Numbered from the stretch's first letter, positions 20,761 through 32,879 are shown. The stretch is DNA of 64,000 nucleotides from Spirogloea muscicola (GCA_009602725.1 WELB01000021.1:947079-1011078), one strand, 5' to 3'. The notes: a model not told the origin generated them from the sequence alone. A program made the numbers and translations.

Positions 20761-21931
20761 TTAGACGAGCCCACCCATGTGGCTCGGGCAAAGCACAACA
20801 CTCACCGCTTCAAAGCCAGCTCCCCGAGGGGCACTTGAGTCCGCAGGCCCCCTCTCCCTCTCCTCCGCAGCAGCGCGGAGAGCCCGGCCGAGCTTCTGGC
20901 GAGCCCGCGCCGCCCACGTCCAAAGCCGGCCCCGACACGGCCGCTGGCGCCGAAGCCCAGCAGGTCCCACATTGCAGCGGAAAGGCGCTCGCTGCCGAAA
21001 AGGACGCGGTTCAGCCCCGCCGCGCCCCGTGCCAAGGCTGCGGCAAGCGCGAGAGGAGGCGTTGAGGCTCACGATATCGTGGCACTACGCTCATGCCCAT
21101 TGATTCCGCAGTCCTCACTGAGATTCCCTACAGCTCAATGCAGGTCTGACCTCAACCTGCTCCTGGGCAGTCGTCAACGAGAGTTGGCTTCCACCTCCTC
21201 TTCGTTGCCGCCGCTTGGCGTCTGTCAAGTCAGAGGCCCGGTGATGGGCTCTGCAGAGCAAGAGTACATGGGGTGCCTGGCGACGTGTACGTAGAGAGCA
21301 TGCCACAGATCCTGCGCCCTTCAAATAGCTGCATCTGCCGATATGTTCTCGAGACTGCCTGCTGACCGTTTGCGCACGTGTGCAGATCATCATGACAGCT
21401 CTGACCGTGTTTGCTGACCATTGAGTGGCTACTTGTGAGCCTGTGAACTATCAAGTAATGTAAGTAAGAGATACTTGACAACACGAGCCCAGATCCACTC
21501 GTGAATTTTGAGGCAAACCCTTCCACTTTGGTCACCCCGTAGCTCTAGATAGTGGAGAGATTCTAGGGTCGGAATGCGGCACACGAGTAGAGCCAAGGTG
21601 CTCTGACATAGAATCAAGTATGCGCGTTTTTTGATGTGCTCGTGCCAATCGTTTAGACATGGGCTTGCTTGGGAGCAGTCAGCGTGCTTGCACCAGTTGT
21701 CAATCGTTGGCGTCTTCGAGGGGGATCAGGGAAGGTGTACTTGAGGGCAGGACATGACAATGCACGCCTGCTTTAAAGTCCTCCTCTGTCCCTAGGAGAT
21801 CAACAATCTGGTGTACACCCAGTCCGACATATATTTCGAAACTGTAGCGTTCCGCTGATCTATGACTTTCATTCTGATTGTGTGGACTAACTTGCCTTTG
21901 ATCGTCTTTCGCCTCTGTATCACTTCCGCAG
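20761..21931 (+). other. 5' region of NAC-like locus B, conserved with A and C
   Basis: A GC-rich block (20800-21065), then GCTCAATGCAGGTCTGACCT near 21130 and GACAGCTCTGACCGTGTTTG with GGCTACTTGTGAGCCTGTG near 21390-21445. Order and wording match the regions in front of loci A and C. Start codon and transcription start are unresolved. Confidence 0.5.
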
Positions 21932-22790
21932 TGTGGTTGTAGACATCCAGCAATGACCAAGCAGACAGAAGATTGCGACCTTTGCAAACTGCTGGGCAAG
22001 GGCAAGCGCATACCAGGCCATATGCTTGACTCAAGTCACGAAGAGCTATTGTACACCTGGCTCAAAGACTTGGGTGCCCAAGAGGCCCCCAAGTAGAATC
22101 AGATCCTTCGCTACTCACTCCATACATCCCAACTAAGAATGTCTACAAATGCCCCCCATGGAAATTGCCAGGTCTTGGCATCAAAGCTACTCTCTGGTGC
22201 TCATCACATGGCTTCGACTTGCTACTCACAATCTGCTGCCCGCATTTAGTCATGTCACTATCTTCCAGTCACACCACTTACTTGTGCCTTGCCACTCAGC
22301 AAGAGCACTACTTACTTACGCTCTCACATATACTTACGCTCTCACATATCTTCTTCTCCCAAGTCAGGCCCTTCTCCTTATCTACAAACGTCCTCTAGTC
22401 TTACCACTATTTGGTGTGAGCAGTTATTCAGTGTGCTTGTGTCTGCCTCCTCAATCCTATCCTTCTCATGCAAACGATCTGGCCTGGACATGCGCAGCAA
22501 AAAATGTCAAGGAGATCATGCCTTCTACTACCTTAGTCCTTCTCCTCCCTCAAAGTGGAAAGATGATAGCCGACGAGGAGACCAATGTGATCGCGTTGCA
22601 GGAGTTGGCAGATGGAGAGGAGGAAGAACACCACCAGAGGTAGAGTCTGGTGGAGTGAAAGGCATAAGAGCGACCTTCAAAGTACTTGACAAAAGGAAGT
22701 CCCCACAGTAATCAGACAATGCATGGAGGCAAAGGAGCTTGGATGCTTAAAACCTGGACAATGATTGAGTATGAGTTGACAAGCAGTGAT
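21932..22790 (+). pseudogene. NAC-like locus B, NAC exons, decayed
   Basis: Exon 1 (21932-22171) follows an acceptor-like CACTTCCGCAG and ends with the donor TGCCAG/GTCTTGG, as in locus C. It keeps DLCK, RIPGHML and the codons of subdomain B (GTCTACAAATGCCCCCC) but not one continuous frame. Exon 2 (from 22498) encodes GDHAFYYLSPSPPSKW (subdomain C), GVGRWRGGRTPPEV and, in another frame, KTWTMIEYELTS (subdomain E, compare WVMHEYRL). Joining exon 1 to exon 2 at the sites used in C leaves exon 2 one base out of phase. This is best read as a decayed copy of a NAC-like transcription factor gene. Confidence 0.6.
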
Positions 22791-25257
22791 TCCAAGAAGG
22801 TGCAGCCAGCTTTTAGTGTGATATGTCCCTTTCATTTCATGCTCCTGTTCTTGCGTTGAGATGTGTGCACAACAGAAGCCCACACGCTTGTTTGCAGCGG
22901 ACAAACTCAGCATTCCTCTGCGTTGACTCTGTGCTGTCCTTGATCCACTGGCTCATGTTTTCCTCTTTCTTACCCTTCTTGCACATTTCGCATTCGTTTC
23001 TGTATGATTTGGTCGACTGGGTATAATTCAGACTGTGAAGCAGGGACACTTTTCTTAGTCAGCATTGCTAGAAGTAGCGGCTTTGTATGTTGACGCAGTA
23101 AGCAATGTGCTTGACTTACTGTCACTGCTGATGCCACATGTTTGTCTCTGGAGTCAAGATTTACTTACTACAGCAAGTATCAGCAAGTCTCATATTCCTG
23201 TGGAGCCCCGCTGGCAATCTTCAGGCTGAGTACATCCACTGCAGGATATGTGCCACGGAAGGGGAAAAGAAAAATCAGGTGAAGAGAAAGTCACATAAAA
23301 GTGGGCTGAATGGCAAGGTGAGCTATGTACTCCACGCAGGTTTGCAATTGTCTGCAGCAGCCAACTCGGTCATTAGTATATCATGCGCAGTCCTTTGCAT
23401 CATGGCGTTCTTAGTTACCTTCTTTTCATTACGGCTTTACACGGCATGCGGCAATCCACAGGAAACCCAGCTGCACCTCAGGCAGGCAAGCCGCTGCAAC
23501 TTCTGCTGAAGGAGACACATCCAGAACGCGTGACCACAGCACAAGTCGGGTATAAAAGGTCACAGGAAAGGGAGCCGAGTGGCAAGTTTAAGTATGGAGC
23601 AAGGAGCAAGAAAAGATTGGAGTCATCTTATGAAGCCTCACTGTCAATAGAGTAAGACAATGGAAAAGCTAAGGTGCAAGATGAACTAGCAGATGGAAGT
23701 CAGTGTGTGGACTTGGTGAGCCATGTATTCCATGCTCAGGGTAGCTGAAGAGCTCTGCAATGCAATGTGTTGTTGCTGCTGTTGTTGTTGCTTGTGTTGT
23801 CTCGTTCGTCAGCATATTAAGCAGTTTCCTTTTGCTTTGCGGCCCTTCTGCCATCTGTATGACAAGTAGCTGAGGATACCCATCTGTAGCGACGGGCGCT
23901 CATGTGCACTCGTGGCTCTTCAAGGTGGATGTCTTTACACCGTATACCCGATATGGCTGGCATCAAGCAGGGCCAGCTTGCCTCGTCTTTGAAGATACCT
24001 CAGATGGCATCGACTGCTGTCAACGATAGCGCAAGATGTATGTGGTGCAGCCCACCGGCTTCTCTCACGAGCTTCAACAGCATTGCAACAGAGGTTGGGG
24101 CCTTGCCCCACAAGCCTTGGCACTTGCGTGCATGTTGTGTTTTCCTATTGGCATTTAAGCGACTCTGCCTCTTACCCAAGGTTTTGAGGCAGCTTTGGGC
24201 TTCTGACGGTACAGCACAGACATTGATGGAGGAATGCTGTTTGGGACAAATGGCCACTGGTCATTCTCAACAGTCTGTGTCCAGGCCACTGCATTTGTGC
24301 GGCAATGGCAGGCAAGGAGGCGCTGCGGAAGCGGGATGTGTGGCGCGTGTGCGACGAAACCCGCATCGTGGGTGAGTCCTCGGGCCTAGCGGCTGGCAAC
24401 CGCCACAGGGGTCTGGAGGGACCGTTGCCGCCAGCTGTGGCGACAATATGGGGTCGGCAGAGGTCCAAAAGGGCCATCACTGACAACCATGGCGGCGAGG
24501 TGCATCGGTAGAATATGTAACAGCGAACTTCACTAGCAAGTCAGTAAGCAGAGCATGCCTGCAGCTTCTGCTGTTTGTGAGGATATATGCCAGCTTTTCG
24601 TAATGAGCATTCAGCATTGACAATCTCGGTACAACTATCCAGAAGGAATATATGGAGGGGAATACTCTGAGCATCATTGATGGCACGGGTCGTGATGGCA
24701 ACATTGCACCTCTAATGATCTCGAGAACACGCGAAGGATAAATGTCATACTTCTTTGCCCACAAAGTCATCGAAAGTGCCTGTACAAACCGTCTACTGCT
24801 ATGCTTTAGCCAGCAGCTTACAGGCGTGACCCAGCCGCAATTAGTTGCTGCGACTTGAATACGAAGTAGTTCACATACGTGGCAGAAGGAGATTTTGTGT
24901 TGCAACTACAAGCTCAAGTGACAGTCACAGTGGATCAAGTTGATACTGATTGTGGTCACCAATTGTGAATGTGAATTTCCACGACTTGCAGGAGCAGGAA
25001 ACGTCAGAGGCACTCGAAGCAGTCCTCAATTATCCTGCAGAAGGTGGTGAAGAGCACAGGGGTAATGCAGTTGAGATACGTTTAGCAATGTATCACGCGT
25101 GGAGCAACTCGCAGGCTACAACAAGAGATCCTGCAGGTGGTGGTGATGAGCAGGGAAATCCAGAGGCATTCGCTGCACCAGTCCTCGAGAATTCTGCAGA
25201 ACATGGTGAAGAGCACAGGGATGCTGCACTTGAGGAGATTCGAGACGCTTGGAGCGA
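22791..25257 (+). pseudogene. NAC-like locus B, downstream region homologous to locus C
   Basis: Blocks in the same order as in locus C: a segment with CTTGTTTGCAGCGGACAAAC (22890), an exon after CTTCAGGCTGAGTACATC (23220-23320), the exon end GTGGACTTG/GTGAGCC (near 23710), AGCTGAAGAGCTCTGCAA (23744), CATCTGTAGC-GACGGGCGC (23882) and a segment at 24530-24600 matching 30890-30960. Also 24900-25080 matches 31260-31440 (CAAGTGACAGTCA-AG-AGCAGG). Coding frames are broken. The protein made by the ancestral gene downstream of its NAC-like domain is unknown. Confidence 0.5.
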
Positions 25258-25760
25258 CTTGACGACTTGACAACGTGCTAGAGTTGAGCAAGATCGAGGA
25301 AGGAAAACTGGATTTTGACGAGCTCGACTTTCGCCTTGAGGAAGTCCTGGAGGCAGTCCTTTCTCCAAAGGCTAATCCCGCCTTTGAGAAGGGACTTCAG
25401 CTGTGCTGCGTCAGGGCCCCAGCTTGCTGCAACATCTGTGTCACAGGCGATGGCCTCCACGTGCAGCAGATCATTGCCAATTATACAAGGAACCATTTAT
25501 CATACAATTCACAGGTGGGTGGGCATCAAACTCCAGGCAGCAGAGCTACGAAAGCCAGGCAGCTTCAGGTACCTCTTCAAGGTCTCAACCTCCGGCAACG
25601 GGATGTCACTTGAACAGCAGGAGACTATCTTCCAGGTGCCAAGACCAGCCACCTGTGGTTCATCCAAACAGTTGGAGGTCATGGAGGTCGTTACGCATGA
25701 GCGGTTTGGGGCTCGTTCTCTGTCACGTCTGTTGTGGTTCCCCATCTCTGCTCCATCTCT
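25258..25760 (+). pseudogene. Histidine-kinase fragment (ATP-binding domain)
   Basis: LELSKIEEGKLDFDELDF matches the stretch after the phospho-acceptor helix of histidine kinases (DxLDLSKIEAGK). LHVQQIIANYTRNHL matches the N box (LRQILxNLxxNAxKFT). STSGNGMSLEQQETIFQ in another frame matches the G1 box (DTGIGMxxExxxxIFExF). SGLGLVLCHV in the third frame resembles the G2 box (GLGLxIxxxL). The phospho-acceptor histidine and any sensor or receiver parts are missing. Three frames in 500 bp mark a pseudogene. It sits directly after the locus B similarity, whereas locus C has no counterpart. Confidence 0.65.
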
Positions 25761-26594
25761 TGCCCAATCAGAGTCCTCCACTGTACGTTTCCCTTTCTCC
25801 AAAGGACCAGCAGACCGCCCTCGTCTCGGCGCTTCAGATGCAGATCCCCGCTTGACGGCACACAGAATTTGATCTCACACAGAGATTAGTCACACTGTCA
25901 CACAGAAGGCTGAGGCTCCGCTCTCACAAAGATCGACCTCACACAGAGATCAGGCACACTGTCACACAGAGAGCTCAGGCTCCGCCTGGTCGCACACAAA
26001 GCCGCACCCTTGGTGGGTGCCAGCCATAGCTAGAGCGCACAGAGAAGCGCGAGCGCCCCAGAATAAAACGACTTGCCGTGGGAGCCTCCTACAGGAAGGC
26101 ACCCACGGCCCACTAGGCTGAGTCAGATGGTCACCTACCCCGACCCGCTGACTCACCATATAACTAATTTCAACAGTACTGGCTAGGATTGAGCAGACAC
26201 TGCGCTCATTGGACAGAGCTACAAGTCTGAGGGATATAGATGCGTGGTGCGCATGGAATGAAAGGGTGCCATTCAAGCCACAGTACATTGTGCAAGTGTA
26301 AGCCACTACATAGTTGAAGCAAAAGCTAGTGCAGAAATTGGGTACAGGATGGCAGCCATGACTCCGTGTAGAGGTTGGAGGCTGGGCTCCATGAAAGGTG
26401 GTGGCGGTCAGGAGCCAGCTGAAAATGATTAACAAGAACGAACAAACTTCACACCGGCTGGTCAGACGCTACAAGCGACAGGGAACTCTCAGAGTCTGTC
26501 CAGTCAATCAGTGTCTTGCTCCACGTTGAGCACTTAGAAACTACTCACAAGACAAGCTGAAAAAGTGTAACAACCGCGAGCTCACGTCGCCAGC
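25761..26594. other. Tandem repeat and otherwise unassigned DNA
   Basis: 25871-25999 holds two imperfect units of about 62-67 bp containing TCACACAGAGAT, CACACTGTCACACAGA and GGCTGAGGCTCCGC or close variants. The remainder, to the SINE at 26595, shows nothing I can assign. Confidence 0.55.
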
Positions 26595-26960
26595 CACCAT
26601 GGAGCTCTTGATGCTCGGCCCCTTCGGACCTTGTCCTTTCTGTTTGGGCTGGCTTTCACAGCCCTCGCCGCCTTTGGATGAGCTTACTGTCTTGCTGCTA
26701 CGAATGCAACTCGCGCCGCGAGCCCCCCACGTCGCCCAACGGCTCCAAAGCACCAAAGCAAGGCAATGGCTGTGCAACAAAGACTCTTTCCGTGGTGGGC
26801 GATGGCTTTGATTGATCAGCCCAGAAAAGATACAAGGTCTGAAGTGGCCAGAGAAGCGCTAGAGCACACAGTGACTCAAGTGGCTCAAGTTTGACTCAAG
26901 TGGCCACCGGGTGCTCACTATCCCCTTTGTGCAGCTGCAGGTCAGAGAAAGTAGTCTCCG
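26595..26960. mobile_element. SINE-like units in opposite orientations
   Basis: 26595-26705 (plus): GCCCCTTCGGACCTTGTCC, GGGCTG-GCTTT-CACAGCCC, then GGATGAGCTTACTG. 26815-26960 (minus): AGCCCAGAAAAGATACAAGG, GCCAGAGAAGCGCTA and AGTGACTCAAGTGGC, a type also present at 52895-53065. The two face each other across about 110 bp. Confidence 0.6.
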
Positions 26961-28714
26961 AGTAGCGGGTCTACAACGTCTGTTTGGCCCATCCCTCATC
27001 CGTTTCTGACATTAGCGAGTACGAGACTCTGTTGAGCTGGTGTGGGTGACGCGTAGGTGGGGATGAGGGGCTTTGGAGCAGCTCCAAACGGGACCTGGTC
27101 CGCAGTCTGCGGCGGTTGTCGCAGACTCGGGAGTCGCCAGCGCCGGCGGGCGAAGCAGCAGCCAACGGGGGCCCAGCCGGAGCAAAGGCGGGGGAGGGCG
27201 CCGGCCCCCTTCTGCGAAGCTTCGGGGGCGGCCTTGGCGGGCCTGCCCCGCCAGGGCCCTGCGGCCCCGAGCCCCCGCCCGCGGCCAGACGAGGAAGAAA
27301 GAGACGAGAGCACCCATGCGGCTCCCCATTGCTTCCGTGACAGGCCCTTTCGGAGAGGGCCTGTCACGGCCGTCACCTTGCAGTGGAAGCAGGTGCTCCT
27401 GCTTCCCAGCAGTTCTTTGGGCTTGGCCTCCCTCTCAATCTCCTGCGCACCGCGCGCCGTCTACCTTTCCCAGCAGCCCCCCGACGTGCATCTGACTCCG
27501 CAGCACAGCCCGAGGCCCCCCCCAAGGCCCCCGCACTCCTCCCGTCTGCCTCCCGCTTGGCCGCCACTGCCGCGCCGCGAGCCGCCTCCGCGCCAGCCGA
27601 AGGCAAAGAGCTTGGCTCGGAGAGCCCCACTGGCCTTCAGTGCTCGCGTCGGGCGCCTGCCCCGACACCACGGCCGCCATCGCCGCCGCCGGAGCCAGTG
27701 AGGTCGGCGGCAGTGCAGCAGGCCGCCCGCGGCGAAGGCGGGGGTCCGGCTCTCCGCAGCCCCGGCCAGTGCTGGGGCTGCGGCGGGTACGAGAGGAGGC
27801 TCCGAGGCTCACGGCCCTGTAGGCATCAGGCTCTGCCACAGTGCTCCGCGGTCCCGACTTGGAGCTCCTTCTGCTCAAATCAGGTCTGGCCTTGCTCCTG
27901 GACATGCGCTCAAGCCGTCCAGCTCGCCCCTTCCCTTCACCTGGCTGGCTTTCACAGCCGCCTCTTTCTGTGTCAGCAGCCGCAATATCTCCTTCAGGTC
28001 CCACAGCTTGACCATCTTCGTGTCAGCAGCCTGTTGATGGACCCTGTAGAGCGGGGACGAGTGAATATTGAGAATGCCACGGATACTGCAAATCTCTGCA
28101 CAGCAGTATCTGCTGAGTGATCTGAAGAAACTCTGACTGACTGACATTCTGTGATATTGCGCAGATCCGCTTGACGTCTCCGACCGTGTCTGCTGACCCT
28201 CGGGTGATTACATGTGAATTTCGTGGGCCATCACACTCTGCGGTGAGACTTACCACGTCAACAAGAGCCCAAGTCCTTGGTGACTGTGAGCCAATGCCCA
28301 CCACTGTGCTAACCCTGTAGCCCAGTCAACAGTGGCGGCCTTTGAGGGGAAACTGACACACAATGTACACATGGTAGTATGCTCACCCTGGGCCAAGCAG
28401 TGATCTACAGTGGAAGCACACTGCCCATTGTGCTTTGTGCTCGCATTTGAAAACAACGCTAATGGGCTGGCCTGCAAGCACACCTTAATCCAGGACTATG
28501 TACTTGAGGGCTGGCCTTACTATTGCACGTCTAACCTTCTCTGTCTTGCTGTCAACAATCGAATGAACGGCTCTACACGTTGTCAAGTACTAAGTGTCGT
28601 CACACCATACGAGTACATCTTTGCAGCAAGGTTTAGCCAGGAGTATGGTTCCAATTCTCCAAACATACTGGCCCTGAGTGGGGTTTCCTTCTGCATCACT
28701 TCTGCTTTTTCCAG
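26961..28714 (+). other. 5' region of NAC-like locus C, conserved with A and B
   Basis: A long GC-rich block (27060-27825) with an 18-bp inverted pair around 27340-27370 (GACAGGCCCTTTCGGAGA/GGGCCTGTCAC), then GCTCAAATCAGGTCTGG (27880), TGATGGACCCTGTAGAG (28033), TCCGACCGTGTCTGCTGACC (28179) and ATGTGAATTTCGTGGGCC (28213). The same order occurs at A and B. The GC-rich part has long but low-complexity open frames on both strands that I do not call genes. Confidence 0.5.
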
Positions 28715-29567
28715 GTGTGGTCAAAGAGAGCCTACTATGACCTACCAGGCGGATGTTTGCCAAATCTGCAAAGAGCTGCAGTCGTCCCACCCACTCTTTC
28801 AAGGCCAACGCGTCCCAGGCCTTCAGCTTGTATTCAGCGATGCACAGCTGCTTGAGTACCTGGCTGATAGCCCAAGCATCCGAGGATCTGTGCTTTCGCT
28901 TCTCATCCCGTTTAAGGATGTCTACAAGTGCCCCCCTTGGCTGCTGCCAGGTCTCGGTGACACACGACTACAGATGCTGTCTGTTGCTAATTGCATGGCT
29001 GCACTCGCGGTTCACATCTGCATGGCAGCATGTAGTCCTTGGCATTGCTATTTTTACCGCAGCATTTGCTTGTGCAAAGGCACTACTCATGCAACAAACT
29101 GCTTCTCCATGTCTCAGGCCCGTTGTCCCCGACTCACCCCAAATTTCTACTTTGTCACTGCTTTTCAACATGGGTAGTAATTCAGTGTCCCTGTTTCTCC
29201 TCTCAAGCAAATCATCTGGCTTTGGAATGTGCAGCCAAAGACTGTCGAGGCGATCATCCCTTCTACTACTTCAGCCCTTCTCCAACCTCAAAGTGGCACA
29301 ACAGCATCGGGCGAGCAAATGACTCGGATCGCTCTGCAGGAGGCGGCCGCTGGAAAAACACGGGAGGAACACCAGCTAAGGTGCAGTCTGCTGGAGTGAC
29401 AGGCACAAGAAGGACCTACAAGTACTTGTTGGAAGGGGTTGCCCAGAGTGATCACTCGATGCATGCATGGAAGGCGTACGACTGGACGATGTATGAGTAT
29501 GAGTTGACGAGCAAATACATGCAGGGAAGGCAGTCAGCATCACATGGTGTATGTACCTTCCCATCCC
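28715..29567 (+). CDS. NAC-like locus C, two NAC exons, most intact copy
   Basis: Exon 1 (28715-28950) follows a pyrimidine-rich tract and CCAG. From ATG 28737 it encodes VCQICKELQSSHP, then RVPGLQLVFSDAQLLEYL (subdomain A, compare PGFRFHPTDEELVxYL) and FKDVYKCPPWLLP (subdomain B, compare DVYKxEPWDLP). The donor is CTGCCAG/GTCTCG. Exon 2 starts after GTGCAG at 29235, in frame (phase 1). It encodes HPFYYFSPS (compare EWYFFSP), GGGRWKNTGG (compare GYWKATG), TRRTYKYLL and YDWTMYEYELTS (compare WVMHEYRL), ending near a GTGTATGT donor about 29567. Order, spacing and an intron after subdomain B fit plant NAC genes. The likely role is a nuclear DNA-binding regulator, with later exons downstream. Confidence 0.68.
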
Positions 29568-31545
29568 ATGCTCGATCCTCATGCTAAAATTCTGTGCAAA
29601 ACAGGAGCTCATGTCTTGGTTTGCAGTGCACAGATGCATCACTCCTCTGCTTGCATTCCCCTTGAGCCACTGGCTCAACCTTCTCCACACAGAGCCCTCA
29701 TGCCCATGAACGTTCATTTCGATTGGTACTTCTTTACCTCGATTGTGTCAAAAATGAGGCTCAGGAATGACAATTTTGCATTGTGGACCCAGTGAGCACC
29801 GTGCTTGAACTACTATCACTGCTAGTGCTACATGGTTATACTGTCTCGTCAGAAGCTTACTGGCTACAGCTACAATCATGTGGGGCCCTGTTGGTGAATT
29901 ACAGGCTGATATTATCCTGTACAAATTTTGTGCAAAGAAAGCCCAGCCTTCCCTGGACAAGTGGCAGGCAAGGTGCAGTCATGACCGCACGCTTGGGTCG
30001 ATTTTGACACCTTCAAAGCACCTGGCCAATGCACAAGGCGAAGATCATGTATCAGGCAAAAGGGGACCAGATGGAAACTCGAAGCGCAGACCGTTGCATG
30101 CAGTCTCACAGCGAGCCTACTCAGATGGGTATGCTGAAAGTCGCCTGCTAGATGAAGAAATGCCTGCACATCAGTACCAGGACTTGGTAAGCCATGTACT
30201 TCACATTCAAGCTGAAGAGCTCTGCAAGTGTTTCAATTGTCGTCTCGTTGTCAGCATGCTTTGCACAGTACCTTTCTTTTCAGCACCATAACTATTAACA
30301 AACCACTAGCTGACCATCTGTAGCTGCGGGCGCCAGATGTGCATTACAGCGCTTGCTGAAATACCAAGGCCTTGATGTCATCAAGTACATGAATAGAGTG
30401 TTGATTTATCAGTGCAAGTGCAGGAGCTATATGTGGATCTACGTCCAAAATTAATACCAGAATCTGAAAGTTTATACCTGAAATCCTGTATGGCTTGTAA
30501 TAGCAGGGCCAAGATGCCTCGTCTCCAACGAGGTCTCAAACGACACCAATTGCTGTCTGTGAAGAAGAGGATGTCAAAGAGAGCGCAGCAGACAATATTG
30601 AGCATACATGGCCAACTGCATCCACTGCTAGCTTTAGCACAGAGGTCAGGGCCTTGCCCTGCGAACTCCGTCCATTGAGATTGCCATCTTGTTCATACTT
30701 CAATCTGAGCTTATTGTTGTTGAATTTGCCTTTGCTTAAGTACAAGCCACCTCTGGGCCTCTACTCGATCTGTTGTTGACATCTAAGAAGGAGGTGCTGT
30801 CTAGGACAGACCTTCCAAGGTCTGGCTGTATGTCACCCTTATCAGTGTGTGTCATAAGCACCGCAAGTCACAGAAAGTAATGTTACAAGTTGCTACTAGC
30901 AAGTCAGCAGCAGAGCACGCATGCAGCTCCTGCTCTTTGTACGTGCTAAAAGCAGTCTGCACCTTATGTCATGCTTTTGAAGGTGACGGTATGCAAATTC
31001 TGGAACACTTGCCAGGGGCAAAGTATTCAGGAGGACCATGCAGCCCATTTACTTGAGACGACTCCTGGTGTCAACATTGCACCACAGGTATACCTGAACT
31101 AGTTTCAGCATAAGTAGCATGCTTCTGAAAGCACAGAATGTATCATGTCATATTGGATATATCGTCTAGTACACTGTTTTGGCCCGCACTTTGTAAGTTT
31201 GTCCTAGCTGGTTGAGGCTAAAAGCAAGTGTGCACTCTGAATGTGCACAGTCACACATAAGTGGCAGAAGGAGCATCAAGTTACCCACTTGTGACTTTCA
31301 AGCCCAAGTAACAGTCAATGAGCAGGTTAGATTGACACTGATTTGGCCTCTAAGTCTGGAGGTAATTGTCAACATTTTGCAGGATGCAAGCAGAGATTTT
31401 GCAGAAGGTGTTGACAAGTTTGCTGGTGGTGAAGAATATGGTGGTGGTGCGAAGTATACCAGTGAAGGTTGGGATTTCATCTTATCAACTGACTATGGCG
31501 GCTTGACCAACATTTGGCCTGATTACACATCAGAGCTATAAGGTC
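29568..31545 (+). CDS. NAC-like locus C, downstream exon region, product unknown
   Basis: This region keeps blocks shared with locus B. One candidate exon runs from after GTGAATTACAG (29904) to GACTTG/GTAAGCC (30187). It is open throughout and encodes ADIILYKFCAKK and a basic Lys/Arg-rich middle (VSGKRGPDGNSKRR). Another open stretch at 30480-30676 encodes a basic peptide (KMPRLQRGLKRH). A third at about 31290-31541 encodes AQVTVNEQVRLTL and an acidic, glycine-rich end, closing in a stop. Exon boundaries beyond the first are unproven. The C-terminal half of plant NAC proteins is usually variable, so lack of a domain is not surprising. Confidence 0.4.
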
Positions 31546-32879
31546 CCTGAAGTGCAGATCTTCTTTCAATGATAGCTTGTAAGCCGCCTGCTGGGTTGAT
31601 TACAACAAGCAAGAGTGTTGAGCTTTTTTTGAAGTCAGGCAATGACTTCAACACAGACATGAACATATTGTGCCAGGAGGCAAGTCGTCACTTGGCACTT
31701 GCTCATGTTGCTGGTTCTTTTAGCAATACTTCCCAGTAGCATCTAAATTCTGAGCTCTCAACCCTTGATTTCAAATCTAAAAGATGAGGTTTAGCATTGG
31801 CATACATTGCAGTCTGCTATCCTGGCTCTTTGATCAATGCACATTAAGCAATTATCTCTTCCTGTAAGACAGACATGTATTGTATTCAGCATCTACATAT
31901 ACTGGAGTTTGGGTTGTTATGTGCTTTGTGTCTACAATCTGAGTCCTTCGAACTGCTTTCTGTTTCCCTGCAGCACTCCCTGGCTGCTGCCTCAGGCTAT
32001 AGGCGGTGTGACTCCTTTCCATTCTGCGGCTGCTGATTAGAGGTTACTGAGTGGCCATCTTTGAGGGTAACTTGCGCTTCTGAGTAGTGTACAGTTTGCG
32101 AATCCTATAGACAACGTTCATTCTTTGTGGGCTACTTCTTCACAGCAGGAAAGAGCTCCTTACTCTACATGTACACGTATTTTTGGTCACCACGTGAAGG
32201 TGCTTGTGTAGTGTGTAGGCTTTGTGCAGTGCTGTTTGAGGTGGACTGCATGAGTACATTCTTAAGGAATACGGTAGTACATGCCAGCTTTTCGAGCTGC
32301 TAGTCACAAGAATTGCTACGACAGAGTTATTCCTTAACGATGGTCAGCTTGCCATCGGTGTCGGTGTCAGTGACCCTCCACCATGCCCTTGTCCCCATGG
32401 CATTGCGACTCATGCATGTATGCACGTCAGGCCTGTTCAGCATTGGTGGTAAGGAGCAGTATACAGCAGGGACTGGGTCCATCTTGCAGAATGATTTGGA
32501 CTTCAGGAAATCATCAGATCGCTGATGTGGTTTGATGTATGGAGGGTCGAGATGTCGCTAAAAAGTCATGCGATGAAGCAACCGGGGATAGTAAGAGGGC
32601 AGCGAAAAGCCATCTAAAACCAGGAGACAGGAATGGGGCCAACCATTAGACACTGACTCTTCAACCAGCTTCACCAATCTCGCGACCTCTGGCTTCAGCC
32701 GCTAGCTGCCACGGGGCTTCCGGATCAACCACAAGCGCAAGGCACCTCATGGCGCAACTCCTCAGCAGGAACTGGGGACCCTCTCGCTACGCCAACAGTC
32801 CAGCCTGCTGCTGAAGGAGAATATACCACCCTTACGGAGAGGGCGGTGTGTGAAGGGCAGAGCCCAGTAACTAAAAGCC
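31546..32879. other. Low-copy DNA, no feature supported
   Basis: AT-richer sequence with open frames below 75 codons. 32310-32525 (plus) is open but unrecognised and lacks clear splice signals. No island repeats before 32880. Confidence 0.3.

Noticed and set aside
27057-27701. Long Pro/Arg/Ala-rich open frames on both strands
   Set aside because: They arise from GC-rich low-complexity DNA, overlap on both strands and show no domain or codon pattern distinct from the background.
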